Positions 1 to 11,849 of a stretch of DNA of 64,000 nt are shown piece after piece. The notes under the pieces were generated by a model. The model did no database searches. It was not told the origin of the DNA and worked only from the letters and a program-made list of their open reading frames with translations. Location of the stretch: contig OW285188.1 in assembly GCA_935421135.1 (NCBI GenBank), positions 5,508,733-5,572,732 of the forward strand. Direction: 5' to 3'. Source of the DNA: Bugulina stolonifera. Lineage: Eukaryota > Bryozoa > Gymnolaemata > Cheilostomatida > Bugulidae. The translations under genes were made by a program, and so were the position numbers. Within the stretch, counting starts at the first letter, position 1, and the number at the start of each line of letters is the position of its first letter.

Positions 1-150
1 AGTGGGAGGGGGCCCAAAACGCTTGAGACAAATAATCGCACAATGGATTCCATGTGTCATGAAGCTCAATTTTAAACTGAGAAACCAACAATATATTATA
101 TGAGTTCTAACTTAAAACATGCATATTGGGGCTGGCTGGATGATCTAATG
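1..150. repeat. Diverged fragment resembling the element C LTR
   Basis: By eye this segment aligns with part of the 1488-bp LTR of the element at 46611-59603, around 46696-46860. Both share GAGACAAATAATC, ACAATGG, AAACCAACAA and similar spacing, but differ at many sites. It looks like an old relic of the same LTR family. The left boundary lies outside the window and the right one fades near 150-180. A pairwise alignment would settle its extent. Confidence 0.5.
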
Positions 151-381
151 TAGTAATGTGGAAGTGCAACTGTAAACTAGTTTAATATAACTAGCATTAA
201 GCCTACCTGTATCTGAAGTTATTCTGTCTCAAAAGTCACGACATTGTTTTAAGCTTTTATAATGTTGTTGCTGTATACTGGTACACTCTGTACGAACGTT
301 GAAATTTCACTTCACTGCCCTGCACTGTTGCAAACTTGATTGCTTAGTCGTGCTACTCCATAATATATTATCTTTACTTGT

Positions 382-421
382 ACGATAGCCAATACACTTG
401 CACTAGTGTATTGGCTATCGT
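382..421. repeat. Perfect 17-bp inverted repeat (hairpin)
   Basis: Arms 382-398 (ACGATAGCCAATACACT) and 405-421 are exact reverse complements separated by 6 nt. No gene context explains the hairpin. It could be a small palindromic insertion or a structured element. Confidence 0.85.
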
Positions 422-754
422 GCTAGTTGTTTCTGGAACTACCTGTGATATTTTGTACATTGCATTTATGTTTTTCTTATGCTTGTGATCCGGGTCCTTT
501 TGCACCAATTGTAACAAAGAACTACTTTTTGTCCGAGACTGACCTAATGTACTAGTCAACCTTTAGACTTGGAACCGCAACCAGATTACGTATACAGTGT
601 ATAAAGAGCACAGTTCTGCATTGTAACTTCAGTTGTCTGTAGGATGTTGTTAAATAAAGTGATCTAACTGAAAGAAAGTTCACTCATTCAATCTCTTACT
701 CTCTACTGCTAACAGTAGGGTAGCAGGCTCTCTCCCTGGCCTTGGGTTCCCCCA

Positions 755-975
755 GTTGTCATTGCCTGATGAGTAGCGTGAACCAGCAGTCCAACCCTCC
801 CCACAGCTGTAGCTGTAGCAACTGGCCTAGCTATAGGAATGGTGCCCAAACCTCCTGGTCTTGCGGTGACTCTGAGAGTTTAACTCTGGCCCATATGTGG
901 TATGGCTACACCTCAGACACCCAGGCGGACACAACAATTACATGGAAGTTCAGCAACAGCGTTCAAATCAAATAA
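755..975 (+). CDS. Possible terminal exon, unknown cysteine-containing protein
   Basis: A reading frame stays open from about 742 to the TAA at 973-975. It is preceded by a pyrimidine-rich tract ending in CCCCCAG at about 754, which fits a 3' splice site. The peptide has clustered cysteines (SCHC, SCSC) and aromatic residues (NWPSY, MWYGY, ITWKFS), suggesting a secreted beta-rich module. I do not recognise the family. No upstream exon is visible, and the frame has no ATG-initiated start. It could be the last exon of a gene starting left of the window, or chance. Confidence 0.25.
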
Positions 976-3172
976 GCATCAAACAACAAAAAAGATTAAG
1001 AAAACGCTGAAGTTGAAATTCGAAAATTTTTACAGAGTAATTATGATAGCCACAAATTAAGCTCAAAAGAGAAGACTATTAATTACTTATTAATATAACA
1101 ACGCAAGGCCAAGTTGTGTGCTGTTTTAAAACCATACTGCCAATTTAACATTATATGATGTTTTTTTTATTTGGTTTGAACAAACTTGTCATGGTTGAGC
1201 AAGGATTACAGGTGCTCCCACACTTCTGGGTATTTCACTAACTCTGAAGACTTCAATGGTTACCTTCAGGCCTCGGGCGTCCCTTGAGTCATCCCATTAT
1301 CTTGTCATGTGTTTACGGCATGTCGGTTGGACCTACTCCTTCTCTAGTCCCCAACCCTGGAAAGAAAGCCAGTTCTGGCTCACTCTCCTGTAAGCTGGTC
1401 TGGTTGTTCTATGACTTCCCCTCGGTTATTTGGCTGCACTCAACAATATATGGGTTCATCCACATAGAAAGTTTGTGTTTTTGTTCTTTTCTTAACTTGA
1501 GAAAGATGTCAAATTAGAAAGTTTTATACGTAGAAGTTTCACCCATCCATAGCAGGATCTTCTACGTACAGATTGAATTTGGTACACCCGACACTTTCGG
1601 TATTTTAGGTCCCTACACTACACTACACTTACACTACACTTCCGTCGCGATTACGCTATGATTGCACTACGGTTGCACTACGCTTACACTACGATTGCAC
1701 TACACCTACAATGTGTAAGGGCTACCTGGGCACTGTGCATCCTCATACCTAACCTACAGTGCATACCTAACTCCGTATTTTCAAAACTTTTATCCTCCAA
1801 ATTGACTTGGTAGACTCTAAGTCAAAGTCACATGTCATTCAAGTTTACAAGTCAAGTCATATTGATGTGGAACTCCAAGTCAAGTCAAGTCAGTAAGTTG
1901 GCAAGTAGAAGTCAACTTGTGACTTGACTTTGCAAGTAAAGTCAAACCTATGACTTGCACCCAGAGGTGGGACTAGATAGTTTTAAGAATAGAGAAATAA
2001 ATACTATTCTCAATTTACTCCAAAAAAAAGAATCTGCCTAATAGTAAAATTTAAATATAGGGAATAGCATGTATATTCGCTAAATCGTTACTAATTAGAA
2101 TTTGTCTTCTCTCAAATAAGTTTTGAGAGAGGACAAGTTAAAGGCGCAAGCACAAACATAGCTATTTCTTGTTTACTTTTCTTGAGCTTCGTTGTTCTAC
2201 AGAGTTCATTATTGTGCTTATATTACTATTTTTCTACAATGCGCAGTAGGCGGGTCATGAATTTGAAACATCACTGATAGTGTGATAGGAAGGCATCAGG
2301 GTAGCAGCAATATACTCAATTGACTATAGCCAAGTAAACTGCACGTGTAGTAGGTATCACATACATAGGTTTTAAATTGCTTGTGGAAACTGTGTAGCAG
2401 TAGAAGTGTAAAAGTTTTTTTACAGAAACGCACCAACATTACATGACTTTCACTATCAAACAGGAACGCTAGGAGTATCATTTGTTCAAACAACTTTGCC
2501 TGCAAATAGAGGCATTTTTATGTATATTTTGTTGCATAATTTTAAATACAGATTCATTCATCCATTTATTCGGATGTTCGACGTCCGACACCCGCATATA
2601 TCTGGCTAAATTCTAAGAAGTAGCACATCAATAAGATGTTTTTACAACAAATATTTTTTATTAACTCCTGGTCTCTGTGTGTAGACAAACATTTAATAAA
2701 TATAATAGTTATATCTTTATTTTTGTCTTTAGATGAGTGGTATTGAGCCAGTGTTCAAAGTGGAACAAATGAGGTGGGCACACAGTGCTTGCAGAATATG
2801 TTTGAGAAATTTAGATTTGCCTCCCTTGTTTCACTGTCAATATCTAAAATGTTGTGTATTTTTGGGTAAACAGTAGTACTTTAGACCTTCTAATATGAAA
2901 ATGTTTGCCACACATATTAATACCTAATTCTCATGTGTTAACTTGTAAAAGATATTAATATCAAAATAAAAAATACTTTAGACACGCACTAGATTAACCT
3001 ATTAAATTGAGTAGGTTAGCGACTTTTCAACGTTTTGGGCGAGGGCAGTCTGACTGACTGTAGCTAGTAAGGGAGCAATACCTTTACTAAAACAACTAGT
3101 AGACTAGCTAATGTACTAACAGGCTTCCAACTATGACCGAGAAAATAAGCAAATGAAAATGCAACCGGAACG
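976..3172. other. Unassigned AT-rich DNA with degenerate repeats
   Basis: No supported gene. At 1605-1710 there is a degenerate run of CACTAC and GATTGCACTAC units. At 1795-1965 the DNA is rich in AAGTCAAG and ACTTGACTT words, like the interior of the MITE at 6465-7062, and may be an old MITE fragment. A 47-codon ORF at 2733-2876 starts with ATG directly after a good acceptor-like tract (TTTTTGTCTTTAG), but nothing else supports it. Confidence 0.5.
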
Positions 3173-3240
3173 CGTTCCAGTAAGAATAGCTCTAATAAAT
3201 TCTTACCGTTCCAGTAAGAATAGCTCTAATAAATTGTTAC
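3173..3240. repeat. 34-bp direct tandem duplication
   Basis: Two 34-bp copies (3173-3206 and 3207-3240) begin CGTTCCAGTAAGAATAGC and differ at one visible position. They lie 38 bp upstream of the 5' LTR of the element at 3279. Confidence 0.85.
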
Positions 3241-3278
3241 CAGAACGGCGTTGCGGTGCGTTTTGGTACACTTTAAGC

Positions 3279-3440
3279 TGTAGTGGCTACCGGAAAGGGG
3301 CGTTAAGACAACGTCACGGATAGTTCGAGATTGAGATCATCTCGGGAGAAAACAGAACATATCTTGGAACCAACAAGAGAGGACGTACTTTGAGACGCGA
3401 CTGGAACACAGAGTTATTACTAGTAAGTACGAACTTCACA
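3279..3440 (+). repeat. Element A 5' LTR
   Basis: This 162-bp LTR starts TGTAGTGGCTACC and ends GAACTTCACA. It is the same length as the 3' copy with no indel. It is unusually short for a Ty3/gypsy LTR. Confidence 0.92.
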
Positions 3441-3458
3441 TGGTGTCAGAAGTTACAG
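3441..3458 (+). promoter_or_regulatory. Element A primer binding site
   Basis: TGGTGTCAGAAGTTACAG begins directly at the LTR edge. The TGG pairs with the CCA end of a tRNA, as expected for minus-strand priming. I could not assign the tRNA. Confidence 0.65.
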
Positions 3459-3875
3459 ATAGTTCCCACGTAACGATTGTCAGGTTTAGTTGAACCTGAT
3501 TAAGGTGGTGAAGGTAAAGAGTCAAGTTTGGTTGAACTTGATTGATACACATATCTAATTAATGACTAAAATAGTGATTTGATCTGTCTGACCTGACTAA
3601 CTACGAATAACTAGGATTAATTACTTCATAAATAATTAAAAGAATTGTTGTGGTGGACAGTAACAACGTTTCAGAACTCCGACATATACATAACTTATCA
3701 TTATTAACAAGTGAAGTGGAGTTTAGTTAAACTCCCACTAATAAGCGCATCTGATCTGATTTATAATTATCTATGGTTTGATTTGGTGGAATCAAAAATA
3801 CGAGTACGCCGAGTTTAGTTGAACTCTCTGGTTGCTGCAAATACGAACGATTACCTTCGGTGCCTGTGCAACAAT

Positions 3876-4751
3876 ATGAGTAGTAGAATGGCGGAAGGTG
3901 GTAAAGAGGAAAGGTTTGTGCAACAAATAAATTTTTCTGGGGGTAATTTAGCTGCAAGCTGGAATACCTTTAAATCACAACTTAACATTTACAAGATAGC
4001 AAAAAAATATGATGAAATATCAGAGGACGTGAAGATTGCTAATACATTACTACTGATGGGACCTGAAAGTGTGCCGATATTATGAGCAGTTTCAATTTGA
4101 TGAAACAGATGATGATAAGAAGAAGACCCTGGTGAATGTTCTCAAATTTTTCGGGAAATATTTTGAACAAGTCAAGAATGTCATATATGAACGGATGAAA
4201 TTTAACAGTATTGTACAAGGAGAGCTGCCTATACACCAGTTTATAATTAAACTCCAGACTCAAGCTGATGTATGCGAATATGGAACAATGAAGGATGAGC
4301 TGGTTCGTGACAGGATTGTAGTTGGAGTGAAGGATAAGCGCCTCCGAGAGTATCTAATAGACCTCGATGAACTGGATTTACAGAAATGTATTCAAAAAGC
4401 GAAGCAGTTTGTAAGCCACCATGAGCAATCTGACAGGTTGGCAGGGGCTACCAGCGATAACAATCTTGATGCGCTTCGAACTCAACGCGATAAGACAATT
4501 CGTCGAACAGCCGACAAACGGAGGGTGCCAAGCAGCAGGTAGACATGAGAAATCGTTGGAAAAGCTGTTTGTACTGCAAATATGGACCTCACAGCAGGGA
4601 AACCTGCCCAGCAAGAAATGCCCTTTGCCATGTGTACAAGACAAGGGGACACTGGGCCAAATCTAAATTCTGCAAGGGTAGAAAGCTTAGCTCAGCAAAT
4701 GAAGTGGCAGATGAAGTTGAGGGACTGTTTTTAGGGTCCGACTCAGAATGA
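3876..4751 (+). pseudogene. gag: Element A gag (capsid and zinc knuckle), frameshifted
   Basis: Gag is the structural capsid protein that packages element RNA. The frame likely starts at the ATG at 3876 (MSSRMAEGG), reads to a stop near 4085, and continues in the next frame at about 4069-4542 with capsid-like helical sequence. It returns to the first frame at 4545-4751 for a CX2CX4HX4C zinc knuckle (CLYC...H...C) and a second, degraded knuckle. At least two frameshifts and a TGA at 4749-4751, in the same frame as the following protease, are visible. The last stop could be a real gag terminus or a mutation. Confidence 0.75.
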
Positions 4752-4757
4752 CTAGAT

Positions 4758-6464
4758 GTGGTCAACTCTAGCCCAGTCACTGACACTGGCAAAGCATGGT
4801 TTGTGGAAATCATGATAAATTCTGAACCTGTTAGGTTCAAAGTGGACACAGGTGCAGCAGTGACTGCAGTTCCCGCAAATATGCCGGAGAAGTTCTTGGA
4901 CACAGAACCATCTAAGAAAATATTAAGAGGTGCGGGAAACCACAAGTTGAAAATAACGGGTGTGGCCAAAGCACAGTTGTGTAGAAACTCGAGGCAAATT
5001 GAGGAGACAGTTTACTTAGTGGAGGGTTTAGTGACCCCATTCTTGGGAAAGCCAGCCATATCTAAATTGGGATTAATTCAGTTTATAGATGAAATAGAGG
5101 GTAGTTGCCCCTGGTTTACTGAATTTCCCAAAGTATTTGAAGGATTGGGATCCATGAAAAACGAAGTGAACATTGTCTTAAAAGAGTCAATACCGCCACT
5201 TGCTCAGTCAGTGCCCCGGAGAATAGCTGCCGTACGTAAACATTCACTGGAGGTTGAGTTGCAGAGAATGGAAAAGCTAGAGGTAATCGAAAGAATAGAG
5301 AAACCGACAGAATGGTGCTCCCCGTGTATCGTCGTACCCAAAAAGAATGGTAAAATTCGAGTATGCATAGATTTCACCAGACTAAACCAAGCAGTAATGG
5401 GTGAATATCACCCTTTACCTACAACAGAGGAAACGTTGAGTGAATTAGGCTCTGCAGCGATATTCAGTAACCTGGACACGAACTGCGAATACTGGCAAAT
5501 GGGACTGGCCAAAGAATCTCAAGATGCTAACTACCTTCATAACCCCATTTGGTCGGTACATGTGCAAGAGGCTCCCTTTAGAAATTAGTTCGGCGCCTGA
5601 AATTTTCCAAAGAGAAATGCAAAAAGCTTTAGTTGACTGTGAAGGAGTAGTGTGTTAGATGGACAATATCTTGGTGTATGGAACTAATCAACAGGAGCAC
5701 GACATTCGTCTCAGAAGAGTTATCGGGAAACTCCAAGAGGCAGGGATAACACTAAATAAGGACAGATGTCAGTTTAATATGACAGAAATAGTGTTTTTAG
5801 GTCATGTTATATCTGCAGCAGGCATAAGAGCAGACCCAAGTAAAACCGAGGCAATTATTAAATTTGTGACTCCCGTATGTAGGAAAGAACTCCATCGTTT
5901 CTTTGGAATTGTAAACTACTTAGAGAAGTTCTCACCCTCATTGACACAAATCACACACCATCTTTGACAGTTGTTGCAGAAGGAGTCGAGCTGGACATGG
6001 GGACCTGATCACGTAAGGGAGTTTGAACGGTTAAGGCAATGCATGGCAGAAACTCCTACCCTGACTACATTTAGGCTGCGGTCACCGACAATGCTTAGTA
6101 CAGATGCCTCGTCTTATGGATTAGGTGTAGTGGTACTTCAGGAAGTTGACGGTGCGTGGCAACCTGTGGCATATGCATCGCGCACACTAACACCTGCTAA
6201 AAAAAGGTATGCTCAGATCGAGAAGGAGGCACTAGCAATATCATGGGGGTGCACAAAATTCCACTACTATTTAGCGGGTCGCGAGTTTGTCGTAGAAACC
6301 GATCATAAACCCTTAGTATCTATACTTGGAAAAAAGGAGCTAGCTAGACTGCCTCTTCGAGTTCAGAGATTCAGGCTAAAGATGATGTCCTACAGCTATC
6401 GCATGAAATACACACCAGGAGAGAAGGTGATTTTGGCTAATGCACTGTCAAGGTCACCTATTAG
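4758..6464 (+). pseudogene. pol: Element A pol, 5' part: protease, RT and RNase H
   Basis: A retropepsin carries its active-site triad DTG (FKVDTGAAVTAV) near 4845-4860. RT follows, with the finger motif (WCSPCIVVPKKNGKIRVCIDF) at about 5310-5375. The frame shifts near 5540. The catalytic YMDD position is ruined: it reads stop-MDN at about 5656-5667. RNase H begins near 6098 with STDASSYGLG, then KEALAISWG, ETDHKPL and LANALSRSP. A further stop lies at 5965-5967. The gene is interrupted at 6465 by a MITE and resumes at 7071. Loss of the RT active site and multiple stops make this copy incompetent. Confidence 0.88.
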
Positions 6465-7062
6465 CAGAGATGCCAGACTCGAGTTAAAGACTCTCACTCG
6501 AGTTAATTCAAGCAACATTTTATGGCTTATTAGAAAGACTCGTGACTTGAATGTATAGATAGCAAAAACTTGTAACTTGAATTGTAATTCAATTATGGCT
6601 ATGATCAAAGACTCTCAACTCACACATCATTATGTTGAAATATTCAATAACTCGAGTTTTCATTGGGCAGCTGTAAATTGCAATGGATAGAAATAACCAC
6701 AGTTATAACCACAATTGTAACCACAATTATAGCACATTTTGCACTAAAACAGTGACATTTTGCTTTGAAATTTGAACTTCTAGCACTATTTCCTAACAAT
6801 ATTTCAAATTATAATTATAATAGCTTAATGACTCTATAAAAAGACTCGAGTTAGACAAGCAAAGAATTGAATTGAAACTTGCTTGTAGTTAACTTGGATA
6901 ACTTGACAAAAACTTGAGTTTCTGGAGACATGTAAATATTTAACTTGTAACTTGAAAGTTTTGATCTGTTACTGAAAGAATTGACTTGTAACTTGAAGAG
7001 TCACAACTAAGAGTTGGCCATGGAAACTTGAGTTTCCAAAATAAAACTTGCACACATCTCTG
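6465..7062. mobile_element. hAT-like MITE nested in element A pol
   Basis: A 598-bp insert splits pol between RNase H and integrase. It begins CAGAGATG and ends CATCTCTG (8-bp terminal inverted repeat, with the CAG-G start typical of hAT). It is bordered by a perfect 8-bp target duplication, CCTATTAG, at 6457-6464 and 7063-7070. Eight-bp duplications are the hAT signature. The interior is AT-rich with many ACTTG/CAAGT words and no transposase ORF, so it is non-autonomous. Confidence 0.9.
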
Positions 7063-7070
7063 CCTATTAG

Positions 7071-8526
7071 TGAAACAGAGCACGTGAGCGAGGTGGCCCA
7101 TTCCGAAATGGTTGGTGAATTAGTTAATTCACTTGCCATATCCAATGGCAGATTGGAAAGGCTAAAAGCGGCGTTGCTAGAAGACGAGGTAGGAGGATTA
7201 CTAGTACGCTACATTTTGGAAAGATGGCCTCAATTTAAATATATTGATCCAGTTGTGAGGAACCTGTATACGTTCAAAGAATATTTAACCTATGTTGACG
7301 GTGTTGTATCCTACATGAATAGAGTATTCATTCCAAAGTTAGAGCAAAGTTCTGTGTTGGTAGCAGTTCATAAAGGACACCAGGGAGAGAACAAGTGCCT
7401 AAGATGAGCTAGAGAGGTAGTTTGGTGGCCAGGAATGACCAAAGAAATACGGGAAATGGTCAAGACATGCCCCAGCTGCTTAGAGTACCGGAGAATTCCT
7501 AGAGAACCGCTAATATGCACTGAACTACCAGTGAGACCCTGGTGGCGTCTGGCAATAGATCTGTTTGAGAAAGAGGGACAATCATATCTAGCAGTAGATG
7601 ATTACTTCAGCCGATACATTACTGCGCACAAAATGCGAGGGTCCACAACGTCTGAAGCGATCGTGAAAATCCTAAGAAACCTGTTCTGCATGCTAGGAAT
7701 ACCAAACTCGATAGCGAGTGATAATGGCCCCCAATTCATTTCAGAGAACTTTAAAGAATTTCTCCGCACCTGGGATATACAGCATGTTACCAGCTCACCC
7801 AAGTAACCTCAATCCAACGGAGAAGCCGAAAGGGCTGTTCAAACCGTTAAAGCATTGATGAAAAAAAATCTTGGACTAAAACAAGCGCTGTGTGCATACA
7901 GAGACACCCCATTGGCAAATGGGTGCTCCCCAGCACAATTGTCATTTGGTAGGGACATGAACTCGATGGGGTACCTCAATGAAAAGAGAATAGATCTGAA
8001 AAGACTACAGTGCTTTGAAAAAAGTCAAAGAATCTCACAAAGTGAGAATTATAACAGGCGGTATAGAACACAAGAACGTGGACCGCTGTCAGTTGGCCAG
8101 GAAGTCGCTATCAACGATCCGAGCAGACCCGCTTTGAACGCCAAGATCGTAGCAACTAGAGGTCGAGAGGTAGTTGCAGTAGGCGAGTCCGAATGGTTGC
8201 TGCGCCGAAACAGGCAGTTAGTTCACCCACGCAGTGAACAAGCGTCCCCGGAATCAAATACCAAGATGGGAGATAAGATCCCTGAGGCAACACACAAGGT
8301 AGTAGAACCAGATATACCAAAAGCACTACCAATGGAAAATCCACTGCCCAGTCCGACAGCACCTATGGAAAATGAGTTGCACAGACCGGCTGAGCTTCAC
8401 ACACATAGTCCACATCCAGGAGGTAGAAGTTTAGGCAAACCGACTTATCAGGCACCCGCGGCAACCAGAGAAGTTACAACTCGTAGCGACCGTATAAGTA
8501 GGAAGCCTAATCGACTTAACTTATAA
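7071..8526 (+). pseudogene. pol: Element A pol, 3' part: integrase
   Basis: Integrase inserts the element DNA. The reading frame continues the frame used upstream of the MITE. The N-terminal zinc domain shows H-x3-H (VHKGHQG) and CPSC. The catalytic core shows D in AIDLF, D in ASDNGPQF and E in NGEAERAV. Stops interrupt at 7405-7407 (just after the HxxxH) and 7804-7806 (just before the catalytic E region). The C-terminus is proline- and charge-rich and ends NRLNL at 8526. With the MITE and stops it is non-functional as it stands. Confidence 0.88.
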
Positions 8527-8553
8527 GTTTACACATATATTATTCAGGAAACA

Positions 8554-9181
8554 ATGAAGTCCTCTCTAATTGGAAACTCGTTGACTCAAGACATTAGAGG
8601 AACAGGATTTCGAACCATCTCCTTATCAGGTGCGAGTTGGCATGACATTTTTAACTATGTCTATGAACGACGGCACCGGATGAGTAATTCCATCATTTAC
8701 ATTCATGTCGGCCTCGTCAGATTCACTAGGATGCATAGGACCCAGAATAGAAAAGAGGTCCAACTCCTAACCAATGATCTGGGATCTGTCAGGTCTCACT
8801 TCGAGGAATGGGAGCGACTTAGGACATATGGGATTGTCCCAGTCATATGTACTCTGTTCCCAATGGATTTTAGAAGGTTCAACGATTCGTTGACTAGGCG
8901 GGCTAATCAGCCGTCTTCTAGTCAACATAGAACCAGGCCAGATCGTCAGATTCTACAAAGTTTTTATAGTCAGAATTCAAGCATGATCACAGAAATGATC
9001 GTGTCTGAAAACAAAGACATAATCGAGTTTAACAGGGAAAGTGAAATGTGTACACCTTTTATGCACAATCACATATTTACAAGAAGGAGAGGGCACTATC
9101 ATTTTTCGAGATTGGCTACTTAAAGATGGACTGCATCCTACTCGAACAATCATACACAAATGGATAAAGGAGATCGAATGA
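8554..9181 (+). pseudogene. Element A 3' ORF: SGNH/GDSL hydrolase-like protein, one frameshift
   Basis: Downstream of integrase, where Ty3/gypsy elements may carry env, an ATG ORF opens 27 nt after the pol stop. It shows SGNH-family blocks in order: IGNSL at the nucleophile block, SLSGASW, then IIYIHVG at block III. Next comes an I-V-P-V-I-C-T-L-F-P strand, a YSQNSSMI helix start, and, after a frameshift near 9080, KDGLHPT matching the block V D-x-x-H motif. The usual GxND residues after IHVG are replaced by LVRF, so activity is doubtful. SGNH domains are esterases or lipases; esterase-like domains are known in some LINE ORF1 proteins. A role here is unknown. No signal peptide or membrane segment is apparent, arguing against env. 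Confidence 0.6.
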
Positions 9182-9571
9182 GTAGTGGAGTTGAATAACA
9201 TAAAGTTGGAGTACAGACGAAGAGAAAGGTCACGTAGACGGAGATAGGATGCAGAAGAAAAAAAAAACAAGTTATTCGGTGTCTCCTTGTTTAACTAACA
9301 CTGGTTAACTAATTACTATTGCTATTCCCAATAATGATTGCATCGGTTTCAAATCTCTCATTCTAGGTGTAGTTGCACCTTACAAAAAAAAGAAGATTCA
9401 AGAAAAAAAAAGTTTTTGGTTGTCCTTCGTTTAACTAACACTGGTATAATTATATTATTCGTTAATTACTGTTTCTAATCTCAATACTGATTGTATGGCA
9501 CTTGTGATGCTGCATTGTTTTCAAATATCTCGTTTTAGGTGTAGTTGCACCTGATTGGATAAAAAGGACTT
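9182..9571 (+). other. Element A 3' untranslated region with internal duplication
   Basis: Two diverged copies of a segment containing CTTGTTTAACTAACACTGG (about 9286 and 9426) and TAGGTGTAGTTGCACCT (about 9364 and 9537) lie between the SGNH-like ORF and the polypurine tract. No coding signal. Confidence 0.6.
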
Positions 9572-9581
9572 AAGAGGGAGG
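9572..9581 (+). promoter_or_regulatory. Element A polypurine tract
   Basis: AAGAGGGAGG lies immediately before the 3' LTR start at 9582, as expected for plus-strand priming. The first two bases extend into the preceding TTAAG. Confidence 0.7.
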
Positions 9582-9743
9582 TGTAGTGGCTACCGGAAAG
9601 GGACGTTAAGACAACGTCACGAATAATCCAAGAGTGAGATCATCTCGGGAGAAAACATAACATATCTTGGAACCAACAAGAGAGGACGTACTTTGAGATG
9701 CGACTGGAACACAGAGTTATTACTAGTAAGTATGAACTTCACA
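9582..9743 (+). repeat. Element A 3' LTR
   Basis: This is the second 162-bp LTR, same length and termini as 3279-3440, followed by the TAAGC target duplication at 9744-9748. Confidence 0.92.
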
Positions 9744-9748
9744 TAAGC

Positions 9749-11523
9749 CCTGCCTTACACAAAGGATGCTCAAATAATATGAATTAAGTAATCAATTGAT
9801 TGCAACAAACTCTGAGACCTCGGCCCCATTACATAGGTATAAAAAGGCAAGTTATACATAGCAAGTTACAACAGCAGTCCAGGAATTGCGAAATAAGAGT
9901 AATTATGAACAAGTATGAGTATATACATACATGAAAAAGGTAAGTACAAGAGTAAGTAGGTGAGTATGAGTTGAGCGAGGCAACTACCAGGCACTTAGTG
10001 TGTATTGAATGCTTAAAATTGGTAGTTTAAAAACACCCAGGGCATTAACAAGTTTGACTACTACATGTAGTACCTGAATGATAGAAATGATTCACACGAT
10101 CTACTGTAGATAGTGAGGATGCTGTCAAACAAAGAGTAGGTGGTGTGGCCGAGTTACAGTAGTGCTATCAATGTCCAGAAAGATAATATACAGTGGTGAG
10201 TTTGGACAATCATACGACTTGCATGTTCCGTGTGTTGTACATGCATTGTATTTCGTATAACATTTTATTTATTCTAAGTTGTAACTGGAATGTGGAGCTG
10301 AGTGTCGAGTTGCTTTATAAGTTTATAGCAGCTCATCATTCTACACATACATTGGAATCCTTTACCAGACCTGTGGGGGCAACCTTATTGTATCGGACTC
10401 TGGGTGCCTACTATTATGTCATTGTCCCTTCCGATGCCTAGTCGTATCTTGTGATAATCTTGTGTTATCGTTTGAATCTCTCAGCCTAGGTTCCTCACAG
10501 GACCGAAAGCCAGAGCTACTAATGCAGCTGGATAGGTCATACCTATGCAGATATAAACACAGCTATATCAACTTGGACCTATTGCTCATGTTAACAACAA
10601 GTTGATACCAGCATTGCTAGTCAGTCAGTCACACCTCTCTCTCAGTGCATGTAAAGCAAGGAGAAACAATAGACCACTCCCTCCCGTACTCCTTCTGCAT
10701 AAATAGCAAGTGCAGGTAGAGCTCAACTGTGAGCTAAAAGAGCAAAGCTAGATTAATAAGTAGTCAATTGGGTAAAGCAAAACGGTAGTTCAGCAGTTCC
10801 AGTACATCTACTATTACTGCAAGTACTGCTACCTTTATAACTGAACTTTTAGTAATAATTTATAAAATACATGTAACTCTATAAATATAATCTGTTCAAT
10901 GTCAGTTATGAGGTTTTATACAGGTACAGGTTTCACCCATCGATGGCTGGGATGGTCACTGTTTGGTTGACCCAGTTACATGTATGATAAACTGCTGTAT
11001 ATGGTTGACCTCTATAACATGGTGTAATGCAGCTGAAAATCAATTACATGACTGTACTGTAACATCCCATTTATTCTTGTATTGTAAATAAAAGCTATTT
11101 TGTGTATATTGGTATATTATTGTAAGCTGAGGGCACATGCTAGAATCATTATAATTGCCCAATTATGCTGTACTGTAAATTCTTTCCTGACCTTAATGGG
11201 CCTCTTTCATGTTTTATTCCTTCCGATTGGTTATTCCTTTTGTACTTTGCTAGTTATAAAATAGTACGTCCACTAAATTTGCATTTATCATTCAGCTCTG
11301 CATTGATTTTTGTGCTTATTTGTAAATTACATGTAGATTGTCAAAACATCACTGTCTCCTCGGTTGCCATAGCGCTCAGTCTACAAGTTTTCCATATGTT
11401 TACAGCTCACCATGACTGTGTGTACAGTGCACATATAATTAGGCTACATATGTGTACATGTACAATATACTCATAGTAGTTCTGTGTACAATATACATTG
11501 TGTACATTCAATGCAAATAATTA
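9749..11523. other. Intergenic AT-rich DNA, no gene recognised
   Basis: Short ORFs occur (for example 10193-10441 and 11165-11476), but none has recognisable domains or splice context. I see no tandem array or transposon boundary here. Confidence 0.5.
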
Positions 11524-11849
11524 TACACTAAGATAGCACAGAAGAACGGGTGTAAAGTAAACCCACCCCACCACCCTACTGTATCTCCTTCTATTCTGTT
11601 ACCTAGCAACTGTTTGGTTTTCTGTACATGAATAAAACATGTTATTTGGTCAATATTACTTCAGATAATATTTACAATAATATAATATTTCACACTTGCT
11701 TGTTTACATAATATTATAATATTCTGTCTTAAGTTTTTATTTTAATAAAACCAACAATACATGTACATGATGTGTATATAACTATAATTAGCAATTTAAC
11801 TCCTGCTATTCCACCAGGGGACAGAGGTAGAGCTACATGCAAAATGTAC
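11524..11849 (+). promoter_or_regulatory. Upstream region of gene 1, shared with gene 2
   Basis: This region aligns with 31148-31447 upstream of the second paralog. Common stretches include ACCCACCCCAC, CTAGCAACTGT, AAACATGTT, CACACTTGCTTGT (ACTTACTTGTTTGT in gene 2), AATAAAACCAA and AATTTAACTCCTG. Two paralogs sharing sequence just before exon 1 suggests a duplicated promoter and 5' UTR. The transcription start is not identifiable. Confidence 0.45.

Larger units (their letters stand above)
3279..9743 (+). mobile_element. Element A: degenerate Ty3/gypsy LTR retrotransposon
   Basis: Two 162-bp direct repeats (3279-3440 and 9582-9743) begin TG and end CA. They are flanked by a perfect 5-bp target duplication, TAAGC (3274-3278 and 9744-9748). 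I count about nine substitutions between the LTRs, roughly 5-6 percent, so the copy is old. Inside, in order, are a primer site, gag with zinc knuckle, aspartic protease, reverse transcriptase, RNase H, integrase and a separate 3' ORF. Gag and pol carry several stops and frameshifts, and a 598-bp hAT-like MITE interrupts pol. Domain order PR-RT-RH-IN is that of Ty3/gypsy (Metaviridae). Confidence 0.93.
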
